Origin: Dactylorhiza incarnata
Taxonomy: Eukaryota; Streptophyta; Magnoliopsida; Asparagales; Orchidaceae
NCBI GenBank assembly: GCA_033032865.1
Contig: JAWHQI010000166.1
Span: forward strand, 3,286,001 to 3,350,000
Direction of reading: 5' to 3'
DNA length: 64,000 nucleotides
Shown here in pieces: positions 32,437 through 43,351 of this stretch. The notes under the pieces are model-generated. The model made no database searches, was not told where the DNA came from, and saw only the letters and a program-made list of their open reading frames with translations. The position numbers and the translations under genes are program-made. Every line of letters begins with the position of its first letter. Position 1 is the stretch's first letter.

Positions 32437-33190
32437 CGATTGGAGGCAGAAGTACCCACCTGCATCCTGGGTGCTTACCTTCACCTGGAGGCAGGGGAAC
32501 TCGACGCCCTCCCAACCTGACTAGAGGCGGAAGTACCCATCCGCGTCCTAGGTGCTTAGCTCACCTGGAGGCAGAGGAACTCAACGCCCTCCCAGTCCTC
32601 TTGCCGATTGGAGGCGGAAGTACCCATCCACGTCCTAGGTGTTTACCTTCACCTGGAGGCAGAGGAACTCAACGCCCTCCCAATCTGACTGGAGGCGGAA
32701 GTACCTATCCGCGTCCTAGGTGCTCAGCTCACCTGGAGGCAGAGGAACTCAACGCCCTCCCAGTCTGACTGGAGGCGGAAGTACCCATCCGCGCCCTAGG
32801 TGCTTAGCTCACCTGGAGGTAGAGGAACTCAACGCCCCCCAGTCCCCTTACCGATTGGAGGCGGAAGTACGCATCTGCGTCCTAGGTGTTTAACTTCACC
32901 TGGAGGCAGAGGAACTCAACGCCCTCCCAATCTGACCGGAGGCGGAAGTACCCATCCGCGTTCTAGGTACTTAGCTCACCTGGAGGCAGAGGAACTCAAC
33001 GCCCTCCCAGTCCCCTTACCGAAAGGAGGCGGAAGTACCCATCCGCATCCTAGGTGTTTACCTTCACCCGGAGGCAGAGGAACTCAACGCCCTCCCAATC
33101 CGACTGGAGGCGGAAGTACCCATCCGCGTCCTAGGTGCTTAGCTCACCTGGAGGCAGAGGAACTCAACGCCCTCCCAGTCCCCTTACCGA
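32437..33190. repeat. Nine-copy tandem array, unit about 83 bp, in Tat-1
   Basis: Units contain 'ggaggcggaagtacccatcc', 'cctaggtg', 'cacctggaggcagaggaact' and 'caacgccctccca', starting near 32437, 32522, 32606, 32690, 32768, 32854, 32936, 33022 and 33105. Alternate units end 'ctgactgga' or 'ccttaccgattgga', hinting at a two-unit higher-order repeat of about 165 bp. The 143-codon frame through it is repeat-derived. Tandem arrays in the untranslated region of Tat-type elements are a recognised source of plant satellites. Confidence 0.92.
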
Positions 33191-33337
33191 GCAGCGAGTC
33201 GACCCGACGAGCCCCCCATCTACCGGCGTGACTTAGCCCGGCGGAGGGTCTCCAGCCAGGGATCTTGAACCTGGATATTTTTTTTAGAACCCATTTCCCA
33301 TTCATAGCTTGTTCTAGTACAACTTACCAACGCTACG

Positions 33338-33460
33338 CCCCTCTGGGCATCTCATTACACCTCGCCCCTTTTCTGGGCCCTTCCCTACACCTCGCCCCTA
33401 TCTGGGCACTTCCCTACACCTCGCCCCTATCTGGGCACTTTGTTACATCTCGCTCATCCC
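33338..33460. repeat. Four-copy minisatellite, unit about 31 bp
   Basis: The unit 'acctcgcccctatctgggca' plus 'cttcccta' repeats about four times, with the first and last copies diverged. It lies between the 83-bp array and the end of the Tat-1 protease. Confidence 0.8.
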
Positions 33461-33464
33461 AAGC

Positions 33465-34286
33465 TCACTCGGCCACCTGCTCGTTGGCCATCCCCGCCAT
33501 TGCTTCCTCCACTTCTTCGACTTCTCGCATCCATCCGATCGTGTTGACTGCCATAACATAACACTGGCGCACCTCTCGGGGATCTCCCCTGACTCTCACC
33601 CGAACCTCTCCGGAGTTGTATTTTAGGCATTGATGGTAGGAGGACGGCACGCACTTGTACGCGCTGATGAGGGGCGCCCGAAGATGGCGTTGTAACTGCT
33701 CGGCGCATCTACGATGACGAATCGACAGTTCTTTGAAGTTCCCCCCATGGTGACGAGGAGTTCGACTCCTCCCTCCACTTCCTTCCTCTCCCCGGAGAAT
33801 CCGAAAAGTGGCCCGTCCGACGCCAGCACTCGCCTTGCTTCAACCTTCATCCCTTCAAAGGCCTTCTTGAAGACCACGTTCACCGAGCTCCCATTGTCGA
33901 CTAGGATCTGGGAGACGGTGAGGTTCTCGATCGCCGCCTTGATGACCAACACATCGCAGAAGGGGTCCTCATGGGCCGGCAGGTCCTGGGTCGAGAAGGT
34001 GATCTTCTCGCTCGAGGGTGGGGATCGAGAGGTCGAAGCGATGCTCCGGCGGTAAATGGCGTGGAGGCTCCCCTTTCGGGTGGCCTCTTTGCCCACTCCT
34101 CCATGCATGACCTCGATCCCTCCCAGGGCCCCTACGTCGAACCTCTCTTCGCATGGGTCATCCTCCTCCTTGCTCTTCCCCTTCTCTCCTGTCCGTGGAC
34201 CTTCCAGGCACAGCTGTTTCCCCCCTGCTGGGGCCCCTCCTCCTTCTCTCATCACGAGGAACTCCTGGCAAGTCGCGGCCGCGTGA
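33465..34286 (-). pseudogene. Tat-1 gag tail and aspartic protease
   Basis: Minus strand. The tail of gag (GHAA.TCQEFLVMREGGG) resumes just beyond the Copia insertion. The protease follows: HAIYRRSIASTSRS near 34060, DLPAHEDPFCDVLVIKAAIE near 33970, the active-site segment ILVDNGSSVNVVFKKAF near 33900 (D-N-G, a variant of D-T-G usual for Tat), FRFVIVDAPSSYNAIFGRP near 33700. A frameshift near 33650 moves reading to the 33465-33650 frame (VRVRGDPREVRQCYVMAVN). Reading then ends without any RT, so this element encodes gag and protease only. It is closely parallel to Tat-2 protease at 51094. Confidence 0.8.
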
Positions 34287-34291
34287 CCTTT

Positions 34292-35621
34292 GAAAGTGCA
34301 CAGTTAACCTCACTAGAATTCTCTAGAGGCGGGGGGTGAATAGAGATTTAAAATATTTTGTGCAATTATCTATATATTTATATGTGGTGATCACAGATTA
34401 AGGATTCCCGCACACCAACAAGAATTAAACAAGTAAAGAAAATAAATGCAAGAAAAGAAATCACAGCACAACACAAGGAAATATAGTGGTTCCCCAAACT
34501 TTGGGTAGTCCACTCTTCTACCCCCTTGGTAGGAAATTCACTATCTTGCACTGAGTCTTTTGATAAGGAGACTCTTAGAACCACTCTGAGTCTTTTGATA
34601 AGGAGACTCTTAGAACCAACTGAGTCTTTTGAAAAGGAGACTCTTAGAACCAGTACAACTGAATTTTTTGAAGAGAGATTCTAAAAACTCTTTTACAATA
34701 TGTGAAAATGAAAATAAGAAAAAGGAGAAGAAGTATTTAAGACAAGAAAGAATCTTCTTCCTAGCAAGAAGATTGGAAGCACAAGAAGTAGTGAATGAAA
34801 TCTCTCTTCTATAGTGAGAAGGAGATTGCAGGCCTTTTCTCTCTTTTGTGAGAGCTATCAGAGTTTGCAGCAGTATGGCTTCATAGTGAGAAGGAGAAGG
34901 AAGCTTGATCTTTGCTGCAGCACTATTTCTCAATTTTCTCTTTTCACTTGGGAGCTCTTCCTCTTTTTCAAATGTAAAATGGTGGATCACTTCTCTCTCT
35001 TGTTCTCTGCCGACCTCCTTGTTATTTTATAGCTCTGTCCATTCAAATAATACTATAGGAGGATAATTGATTAGTAGACAGAGAAATAGAAAGATAGAAA
35101 TATTTCAATAATAATTATATCAATAGAAGGAAAGAATTCATTCTGATTTCAAATAATGTCCATAATGGATTTAATCAATTTAGCCAAGAATCTATTAGAG
35201 GAAAAGAATGATTCAGAACGGCTATACAGAATAAATTGATTCCATATAAATCACATCTATAAAAGAAGGAAAGAGATCTGGCGATTTTTGAATTAAGCAT
35301 AGAAATCTACATGCGTCGATTACCATTCGACGTAAGCGTCGAATTCGTCCCGGCAGAACGTCGAGAGGAGAATAAGGAAGGTGCGTCGACTAAGGTGCAT
35401 CGACTTCTCAAGATACGTCGACTAGAAGTTAGAGCTACGTCGATATAGGATATGTCGAATTCTGCTTGGAGGTACTTCGACTCATTCTGAAAGAAACGTC
35501 GATACTACTTCGACGTTGCGTCGAATACTATTCTACGCATATTTACTTAACCTTGATTTTCCTTTCTTAGAATTCATATTCAACTCATTTTCAGGGGTTA
35601 AGAGAAATCATTTTCCCAACA
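34292..35621 (-). repeat. 3' LTR of the Copia element
   Basis: 1330 bp; on the minus strand it starts TGTTGGGAAAA and ends GCACTTTCA. TATA box TATAAAATA on the minus strand at 35023-35031. The U3 part at 35305-35535 is packed with CGTCGA words. Several of these differ from the 5' LTR by C-to-T or G-to-A changes at CpG. Confidence 0.95.
35305..35535. repeat. CGTCGA motif cluster in the Copia 3' LTR
   Basis: About a dozen TCGA cores, most inside CGTCGA or TCGACG, in 230 bp, irregularly spaced. The homologous cluster in the 5' LTR (44360-44605) has about fifteen. It lies in U3 upstream of the TATA box. Further clusters occur inside the element at 37740-37955 and 41455-41632. Confidence 0.85.
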
Positions 35622-35634
35622 ATCTCCCCCTATT
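35622..35634 (-). other. Polypurine tract of the Copia element
   Basis: On the minus strand 'atagggggagatt' lies directly before the 3' LTR start TGTTGGG. This is a classical PPT and confirms the strand. Confidence 0.85.
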
Positions 35635-35767
35635 TGTCTTAACCTTATAGGAGAGAAAGCATATAATTAACACTTCACAACATTTGTAAAGATAAGAAAT
35701 ATATTAAACAATCAGAAGAGAAATTAGAATAAGAAAGCATATGACAAGCATTTGTCTTTTACAAGAA

Positions 35768-37556
35768 TTAAACCAAAAACTTCTTTCTGTACATGAAGTT
35801 GACAAAAGCATAATAAAGTTTCCTAGATAAGTTTTCAATAGCATCAAAAATGTAGCCCCTGGCTCTATTAGGACGTTCCTGGACATTCCTGATGATTGTA
35901 TGCAGTTTCTCCAAGAGTTTATCACCATCAGGGATAGTGTCATTTATGGAGTAGCCTTTGCTGATGATGATTGCTGCCTTTTCATCAATCATCTCGATTG
36001 TAATGTTTTGTGTTTTCTGTTGAGTAGGCTTGAGCTCAGGTGGTCCCTTGTTATCAACCTTGGGGCTATACTTTGTTTTCTTTTCTGATCCCTGTTTCTC
36101 AGGAATTTTAGTCATCTTTCCTTTCCCTTTCCAGGGTTTGTCAAGCCATTTGTCTAACTTTGCAGGTCCTGTAGGCTTCTTATAGGGAATGTAGGTATCT
36201 TCTGTACACCCTACACCCTTCTTGTGCTTTTGACCTTTCTCTAGGATGACCCCTGCCTGAGGGTTTTTCTTTTGATAGGCTTCAATATCAAACAACTTTT
36301 TTGGAATTTTGATAGAAGATTCAACAAGAATTTGTTCCTTGGTCATTCCCCTGTTGATCTTTTCCATCCAGGCATTCCTTTTATCTTCTACTTCTTTCCT
36401 AGCTGCTTCATATTCATACAGTTCTCTTTCTCTTATCTCTTCATGCCTCTTTTCCATGTCAGGGTCATGGTACTCCTTCACAGGGCTGTTAGGAGTGATA
36501 ATAGGCATCTTTTCAAATCTTTTTATTTCCTCACATGCTTTTCTATACTTCTTTTCCTTTGCATACTCTTTCCTTTCTTCTTTGGAGAAGTTTTGCCAAT
36601 AGGGAATGGCTTCTCTTTTCCTTTTCATTTGTCCTTCTGGACTTTGCCTTGGTAGGATCTGCTTAGTGAGTTTTGCTATTGGAGGAGGTAAAGGTAGCAG
36701 TGGAGGTAGAGAAGAAGGTTGAGGTGGAGGTAGAGGTAGCAGAGGAGAAGGAGTTTTCTCTTTAGGTGGAGAAGGGATTTGTTCAAGAGGGGGAGTTTGT
36801 TTTGTAGTGAAAGGCAGAATGACCTCTGGTAGAGTAATCTTTGCTGAGGGATGTTTGTCTCCTCCAAGCTCTTCTGAAGGGATGTCCTCAAGTAGAGGTG
36901 TCTTCAGTTTGATGTAACTGGCAGAGAAGCCAGGAGAGTGATGCTGAATTTCTTCCTCACATGGGATTGCTTCAATCCACACTTGTCCTCTCTAGTTATC
37001 AGAGTAGGCTGCTTCTTCCTCCCCCTGGACTTCTGTGTTCTTTACCACAGCAATCTCCCCCTGGGTATGTGGGGCATCTATTCTGAATGCTGAATCCACA
37101 GCATGCTCTCCTTCAGTATGGTAGGAGGAGGTCTCTTCAAAATTTTTGTTGAAGGTGTAGTTAGAGTGATTGGAGAAGATTGGAGCCTATCGTAAGAAGA
37201 GAAGTTGGAGTAATACTTTAGAGATAATAATATTTAGAGTTGAAGAGGAAATTAACCCTGAGCTTTTAAGAGAGATAGATAACCTGACAAAGGGGGTTTC
37301 TGGAGCAACTCTCCCCCTGGTTTATATCCTGCATAAAGGATTTAAACCTTTCTGGCGACAGAGGCCGTTCTTGAATGAGAGCATTAAGCTCAGGAAGAGA
37401 AGAAGAGAGGGTTGCCAGTTTGGCTGCACAGGTGTTGATCATGGCAGCACATTCGTTGGTGAAGTGATTCAGGCGATTCTGGAAATCATTTACTAGGTGT
37501 TCGAGAGCATTGTTCATCATTTTGATGAGGGCCGATTGATCAGGAGTTGGTGTCAT
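35768..37556 (-). pseudogene. Extra ORF after copia pol (env-position), broken
   Basis: Minus strand, starting at 37556 (MTPTPDQSALIKMMNNALEH) with a helical segment of about 80 residues. After a frameshift near 37250 and a stop near 36985 it continues through an acidic stretch and a proline-rich run near 36750 into a charged lysine-rich region (KRKREAIPYWQNFSKEERKE near 36600, then DPDMEKRHEEIRERELYEYE near 36470), ending at 35768. The place, between RNase H and 3' LTR, is where Sirevirus elements carry an env-like ORF. I see no signal peptide and no transmembrane segment, so an envelope role is not supported. Function unknown. Confidence 0.6.
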
Positions 37557-37739
37557 TGTTGTAGAGAGAGAGACGTAGAAGACGAAGTTTTGGCGGGTTT
37601 TAGGAGAGTATATGTTATGAAATAAGAGGTATTATTTAAAGGAGGTGAAACGTCGAGAAAGGAAACAGAAATCAAGGTATATCAGGTAATCCAATCGTCA
37701 AAAGAGGAAGTAAGGATTTGATTCTAATTGTAACCAGAT

Positions 37740-37955
37740 GTCGACGTTACGTCGAATTGATGTCGACATATGCGTCGATATAAAGTCGACGCTCCGTGGA
37801 GATTTGTCCACTTAGTGTTCTGTCGACGTGTTCATAGCCCTGCGTCGATATCAATTCGACGGTGCGTCGATAAGTTATCGATGTATCTTTGCCGGGAAGA
37901 AATCAACGCCAGCGTCGAGTTCTTCTCGACGGTGCGTCGATACGTATTCGACACA
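37740..37955. repeat. CGTCGA cluster upstream of the extra ORF
   Basis: About a dozen TCGA cores such as 'gcgtcgata' and 'tcgacggtgcgtcgata' in 215 bp. They lie between the RNase H stop (38012) and the extra ORF start (37556), the same word as in the LTR U3. This could be a second promoter or a structural RNA element. Confidence 0.8.
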
Positions 37956-38011
37956 TCTTCAAATACTTTCTTAGATTTCCTGATTTCTTTTAGATTTCCC
38001 AACAATGGTGG

Positions 38012-41000
38012 TTACAGACTACCATCAAGCATTCCTAAGGTGTTGATGAAATAATTATGCTTAGTTTCATCCAAGGGTTTTGTGAAGATGTCTGCTCTTT
38101 GATTGTCTGTGGGAATATATTCTAAGGTTATCTTACCCTTTTCAACATTGTCTCTAAGAAAGTGATGTCTGATCTCTATATGTTTGGTTCTACTATGAAG
38201 GACTGGGTTGGATGCTATGGATATAGCACTAGAGCTATCACAATAGATCTTAGAGTTATGTACTTCCAATTTGTAGTCAAGAAGCTGATTTTGCATCCAC
38301 AGGATTTGTGAACAACAGCTCCCAGCAGCTATGTATTCAGCTTCAGCTGTTGAGGTTGAGACTGAGGTTTGTTTCTTACTAAACCATGATATTAATCTGT
38401 CACCTAGGAATTGGCAAGTGCCAGATGTGCTTTTTCTATCAACCCTACATCCAACATAATCTGCATCTGAGAAACCTATTAATTCAAAGTTGGTTTCTGC
38501 TGAGTACCATAGACCTAGTTCAGGGGTTCCCTTTAGGTATCTAAGAATCCTTTTTACAGAGGTGAGATGGGATTCCTTTGGATCAACCTGAAATCTAGCA
38601 CATATGCAAGTGGCAAACATAATGTCAGGTCTACTAGCTGTTAGATATAGAAGGGATCCTATGATGGCCCTATATGTCTTTTGATCTACTGATTTTCCTT
38701 TATCATCTTTTTCTATAATGGCATTGGTTGCTATGGGTGTTTTCATGGTAGATGCTGATTCCATACCAAACTTTTTGATTAGCTCTTTAGTATATTTGGA
38801 TTGTGAGATGAAGATTCCCTCACTACTTTGTTTTACTTGTAATCCTAAAAAATATGAGAGTTCTCCCATACTACTCATTTCAAATTTAGATTGCATTAGA
38901 TTAGCAAATCCTTTACACAGTTTAGGATGAGTTGAGCTAAAGATGATGTCATCTACATATATTTGAACAAGGAGGAGTTGGTTTTTATGGGTTCTAGTAA
39001 AGAGTGTCTTGTCTACTTTTCCTCTTTCAAAGGAATTTTCTAAAATGAAGTTAGAGAGAGTTTCATATCAAGCTCTAGGTGCTTGCTTAAGACCATATAA
39101 TGTTTTGTTAAGTCTATAAACAAAGTTAGGAGAAGAGGGATTTACAAAACCTGGTGGTTGCTCCACATATACCTCTTCTTGAAGGTCACCATTCAGGAAA
39201 GCACTCTTGACATCCATTTGGTAGACTTTCATCTTCATGAATGCTGCATAGGCAAGAAAGAGCCTGATTGCCTCCAATCTGGCTACTGGAGCAAAGGTCT
39301 GGTTGTAGTCTATCCCTTCTTCTTGTCTATATCATTGTGCTACAAGTTTTGCCTTGTTTCTGACAATTACTCCAGTGGAATCTAGTTTGTTCCTGTATAC
39401 CCATTTTGTACCAATCACAGGGTAGTTTCTTGGTCTTTCAACTAGGTTCCACACTTTGTTTCTCTCAAATTGGCCTAGTTCTTCTTGCATGGCCATAATC
39501 CAGTGAGGATCACAATTTGCTTCCTCAAACTTCTTTGGTTCAACTTGTGATAGGAAGCATTGGAGCATCATCCCATTAGAGACCTGATGTCTTGTTCTTA
39601 CTCCTGTATTGGGGTCTCCAATTACTTGAGTTTGTGGATGATCTTTTAAATTGACCCTTGTCCTACCTGGACTTGTCAGATGTTCTTCTTCCTCATTGGT
39701 GATAGGATCATTGTCCACCTGGCCTTCCTGAACCATGTTCTCTTGTGGGAGTTGGTTTTGAATGCTCTTTTTTGAATCTTCTTCATGTTCTTGTTCAGAT
39801 TCCTCACTTGATTCCTCTATCTGGTTTTCTTTTCCATTATCTGTGTTCTCTAGAACCAGTTGCTCAATCTGTGTTTCTATGCTGCTGCTTTCCTGTGGAA
39901 AAGAGCTGGTGGGAGTTCCCTCCCCCTTAAACAGTATATTAGTTTCATCAAATATAATGTGCATAGACTCTTCAATTTTAAGAGTTCTCTTGTTATAGCA
40001 CCTATAGGCTTTACTAGATGCTGAGTATCCCAGAAATATTCCATCATCAGATTTCTTGTCAAACTTGGCAAGACGATCTTTTCCATTATTTAGGATAAAA
40101 CAAGCACATCCAAAGATCTTAAAATATTTAACTATGGGTGTTTTCCTTTCAGGAGCTCATATGGAGTTTTTGATTTAGTTTTGTGTATTAGGCTTCTATT
40201 TAGAACATAGTTGGCAGTGTTGACTGCTTCAGCCCAGAAGGTTTTTGGTAAACCTGATTCTGCAAGTAATGTCCTTCCTGATTCAATTAAAGTTATATTC
40301 TTTCTTTCAGCAACTTTATTTTGCTGAGGGGTTCTAGGGGCTGAAAAACTTTGTTTGATACCCATATCTTCACAGAAACAACTCATAAACTGATTTTCAA
40401 ATTCAGTCCCATGATCACTTCTGATTATGGAAACCTGACTATTGAGTTCAGATTGAATTTGTTTTATGAATCTTGAGAGAGTCTTGTGGGTTTCAGACTT
40501 AGCCCTTAGAAAAAATACCCAGCTGAATCTAGAATAGTCATCCACAATGACTAGGGTATAGGATTTTCCACCTAAGCTCTGAGTGGATATGGGACCAAAG
40601 AGATCCATGTGTAGTAAGTAAAGGACACTGGGAGAGTCATCCTTACCAATTGGTTTGAAGGATGATTTGGTTTGTTTTCCTAGTTGGCAAGGTCTGCATG
40701 GAGAATCCTTAGAGTACCTACCCTTTGGTAAGCCTCTAACTAGGTTATTCTTTGCTAGTTTACTAATGGTTTTGCAGTTTAGATGACCTAGTCTCCTATG
40801 CCATAATTCACTTTTATCAATAATATTGTTGAATAAACAGACTTCTGTGGGTGAGGAGATAAAGTCCACTACATATACTTTTCCTTTTCTAATTCCATTG
40901 AGTACCGTGGCACCAGTCTTGATATCAATAATATGGCAGAGTAGTGTGGTGAATTTTACCTCATACTTACCATTTTCACATATCTGACTTATACTTATCA

Positions 41001-41223
41001 GATTGTGCTTCAGTCCTTTAACCACTGCCACATTCTTGAAGGTGACTTTCCCTTCTTTGAAGTCTCCAAAGCCCCAGGTTTGGCCACAACTAGAGTCTCC
41101 AAAGGTCACTGATGGTCCAAGTCTATCCTCAAAGTTGATCAATAAATTTTTGCATCCTGTCATGTGCATGGAGCATCCACTATCCAAGTACCACACCAGC
41201 CTGGAGATATGATACATCTGCAC
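38012..41223 (-). pseudogene. Copia pol: protease, integrase, RT, RNase H
   Basis: Minus strand. Protease WYLDSGCSMHMTG near 41185; GAG-pre-integrase LWHRRLGHLNCKTISKL near 40810 with CRPCQLGKQ; integrase core HMDLFGP near 40610, RSDHGTEFENQF near 40420 and TPQQNKVAERKN near 40320. A frameshift near 40135 leads to FGCACFILNN and the linker. RT has TKWVYRNKLDSTGVIVRNKA near 39400, [20 protein letters not shown] near 39220, [10 protein letters not shown] near 39080 and the catalytic YVDD near 38955. RNase H has SDADYVGCRVDRKSTSGTC near 38470 and STAEAEYIAAGSC near 38340. In-frame TGA codons at 39332-39334 and 39068-39070 (in the RT) inactivate it; the second replaces a conserved Trp codon. Confidence 0.92.
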
Positions 41224-41231
41224 ATAAAGTT

Positions 41232-43244
41232 TTATACATTAGTTTGGACCCTGCTGAGCTGGGGTCCCTTCCTCCCATCAGTGAAAGATTTAATGAAAGA
41301 ATAAGTAGGTTTTTTTGAATATCCTTCCTCCTTTAGGGGTATTGGTTTATCATACCAATTTTCTTTGGTGATGTTACAGAAATAGTGGTCATAGTAAAAG
41401 GAAATGGATTGAGAGAGCTGTTTGGAAGAGGAGAAATTTCTGTCTGATTGGTTGCGTCGATATGGATTCGACATAGGTTTATGGTTGCATCGATATGAAG
41501 TCGACGCTTTCTCCATTCTGCGTTTATTTTCAGTCGAAGCATGAGAGAGGTTGCTTCGGGTAGGAGTCGACGCACTTTGGTGCAAGCGTCGATTAGAAAT
41601 CGACGTGCGTTGATAAGAATTCGACGCATGTTTGACTCTTTTCTGAGGATATTTTCCTAGGATTCCTTCATATGTAATGGGATTAGTTTTATTAAAGACA
41701 GTGGTTGTTTCTGGATTTTCCTGTGATCTTTCTCCTGTCAAATGACCTTCCCTAGTGAAGTGAATGGGATGTCTCCAGACAGATTTTCTAGGTGATTGAG
41801 TTTTTGGTTCCAAGTTAATATTATCTTCTAGTTGTCTAAGTCTTTCAGTAAGATTTCTAGAGATGTTCTTGAGCTTCTGACTTCTCCCATTTAGAGAGTT
41901 TTCAAAGACCTTTGCCTTTGCTAGCTCATTTTTCAGTGTTAAATTTTCTGTATAGATTTTGTCTAATTCCTTTTCTGAGAGTCTTAGACTGAGCTCATAG
42001 TTATTATACTGTGTATTTACTTGTTTGAGATTGTTTAATTCATTTCTTAGTTCTTTAATTTCTTTTTCAGATTTGATTAGATTTAAACAAAATTCTTTAA
42101 AATTGTTTTTGAAATCAGTGGAAGAGAAATATATATCATCAAGTATATTTACCATAGATGTATCATCAGGCTTCTCAGTGGCCATCAAACAGGTTTCCTC
42201 CAGCTTGGCCTCTTCTTGATCATTGTCAGATGAAGTGCTTTCTTCAGATTCTAAATCACTCCATGATTGAGCAATGAGACCTTTCTCTTTCTTCTTTTTC
42301 TTCTGTAGATCTGTTCTTTTCAGATCTTTTTTTGCTGATCTCCTTAGGACATTCAGGTGCAATATGTCCAGGTTTCCTGCAAGAGTAACATATAATCTCT
42401 TTAGTAGGTATTTTATTATACCTGGTTTTTGAGTCTCTTCCTCTGGATCCTTCTGTTTTGATCCACTTCTTGAACCTTCTGGCCAGTAGGCTGATCAGCT
42501 CCTCATCACTTGTAGAGGGTTCACCTTCAACAGCCTTCAATGCAATACTCTTTTCTTTTGAGAGTGAAAGAGCCTTTTCTTTCTCTTCTTTCTCAGCTTT
42601 TGTTTTCAACAGATGTTCATAAGATTTTAATTTGCCCAACAGGACATCTGTTGAGATTTCTCTTTGACTTCTGGAGTCTCTAATTGGCCAGATTCTTGAA
42701 TCCCAAGAGCTAGGGAAGCAAGTTAGCAGTTTGTCATTTATCTCAGTGAGAGATATGTCCTTTTCAAGTGTTCTCAACTCATTCACTATGAGGCTGAATC
42801 TGGAATACATGTCAGCAACACTTTCACATTCTTTCTCTGAAAGTTTTCATATTGAGAGATGAGTAGTGCCTTTCTATCATTTTTCTCATCAGCACTTCCC
42901 TCTACCATTTTGGTGAGAGCTTCCCATACTTCCTTAGCTGACTCACAATCAGCAATCTTTTGGAAGATTTCATCTGAGAGGGTTGAGACTAGGATATTCA
43001 TAGCCTTGGCATCATATCCTTGGGCTTTCTTTTCTTCCTCTGTCCACTCAGCTTTTGGAGCAAGTGTTTCAGTCACTTTTCCACTTGAGTCCTTTCCGAA
43101 TGGCTTGGGGGGACCTATCAAGATAACATTAAACAATTCATCATCAATATAGTTTACATAAATTCTAATTCTTGTTTTCCAAAGTGCAAAATTTCCAAGG
43201 TTGCAAATTGGTCTGGTGGAAGCATAATCTTTGATTTGTGCCAT
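41232..43244 (-). pseudogene. Copia gag with zinc knuckle and coiled-coil tail
   Basis: Minus strand from ATG 43244 (MAQIKDYASTRPICNLGNFA). The UBN2-type copia gag domain includes LWKTRIRIYV near 43180 and KEVWEALTKMVEG near 42930. A frameshift near 42838 is followed by YSRFSLIVNELRTLEKDISL, then the zinc knuckle CYSCRKPGHIAPEC near 42385 (CX2CX4HX4C). A second frameshift near 42290 leads to a long acidic and heptad-rich tail (ELRNELNNLKQVN, LRLSEKELDKIYTENLTLKN near 42050-41930), a predicted coiled coil. A large gag with a coiled-coil tail is usual for SIRE elements. The stretch 41455-41632 is coding but also rich in CGTCGA words. Confidence 0.88.
41455..41632. repeat. CGTCGA cluster within copia gag coding sequence
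   Basis: About ten TCGA cores (for example 'gcgtcgatatggattcgacat', 'gtcgattagaaatcgacg') within the distal gag frame, coding a Ser/Arg/His-rich segment. Their presence in coding DNA shows that the motif is kept or amplified regardless of reading frame. Confidence 0.8.
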
Positions 43245-43334
43245 GTGAAAATTAATATTTTTCAGAAATATATATATATATAAATAAGAGAGGTAGGATC
43301 TTTTTGATCAAGGAGTTTTCCTTTTTAGATCAAC

Positions 43335-43349
43335 CTCGCTTTGATACCA
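43335..43349 (-). other. Primer binding site of the Copia element (iMet)
   Basis: On the minus strand TTGGTATCAAAGCGAGG begins two bases after the 5' LTR end at 43352. It fits initiator-Met tRNA with one mismatch. Confidence 0.85.
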
Positions 43350-43351
43350 AT

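Noticed and set aside
32437..33190. CRISPR-like array
   Set aside because: Repeats of about 83 bp are contiguous and without unique spacers, and the genome is a plant. It is a tandem minisatellite.
32800..33231. A 143-codon Pro/Gly-rich ORF
   Set aside because: It is a translation of the 83-bp tandem repeat.
36272..36655. Hydrophobic 127-codon plus-strand ORF resembling a membrane protein
   Set aside because: It is the complement of the lysine/glutamate-rich extra ORF of the Copia element; the hydrophobicity is an antisense effect.
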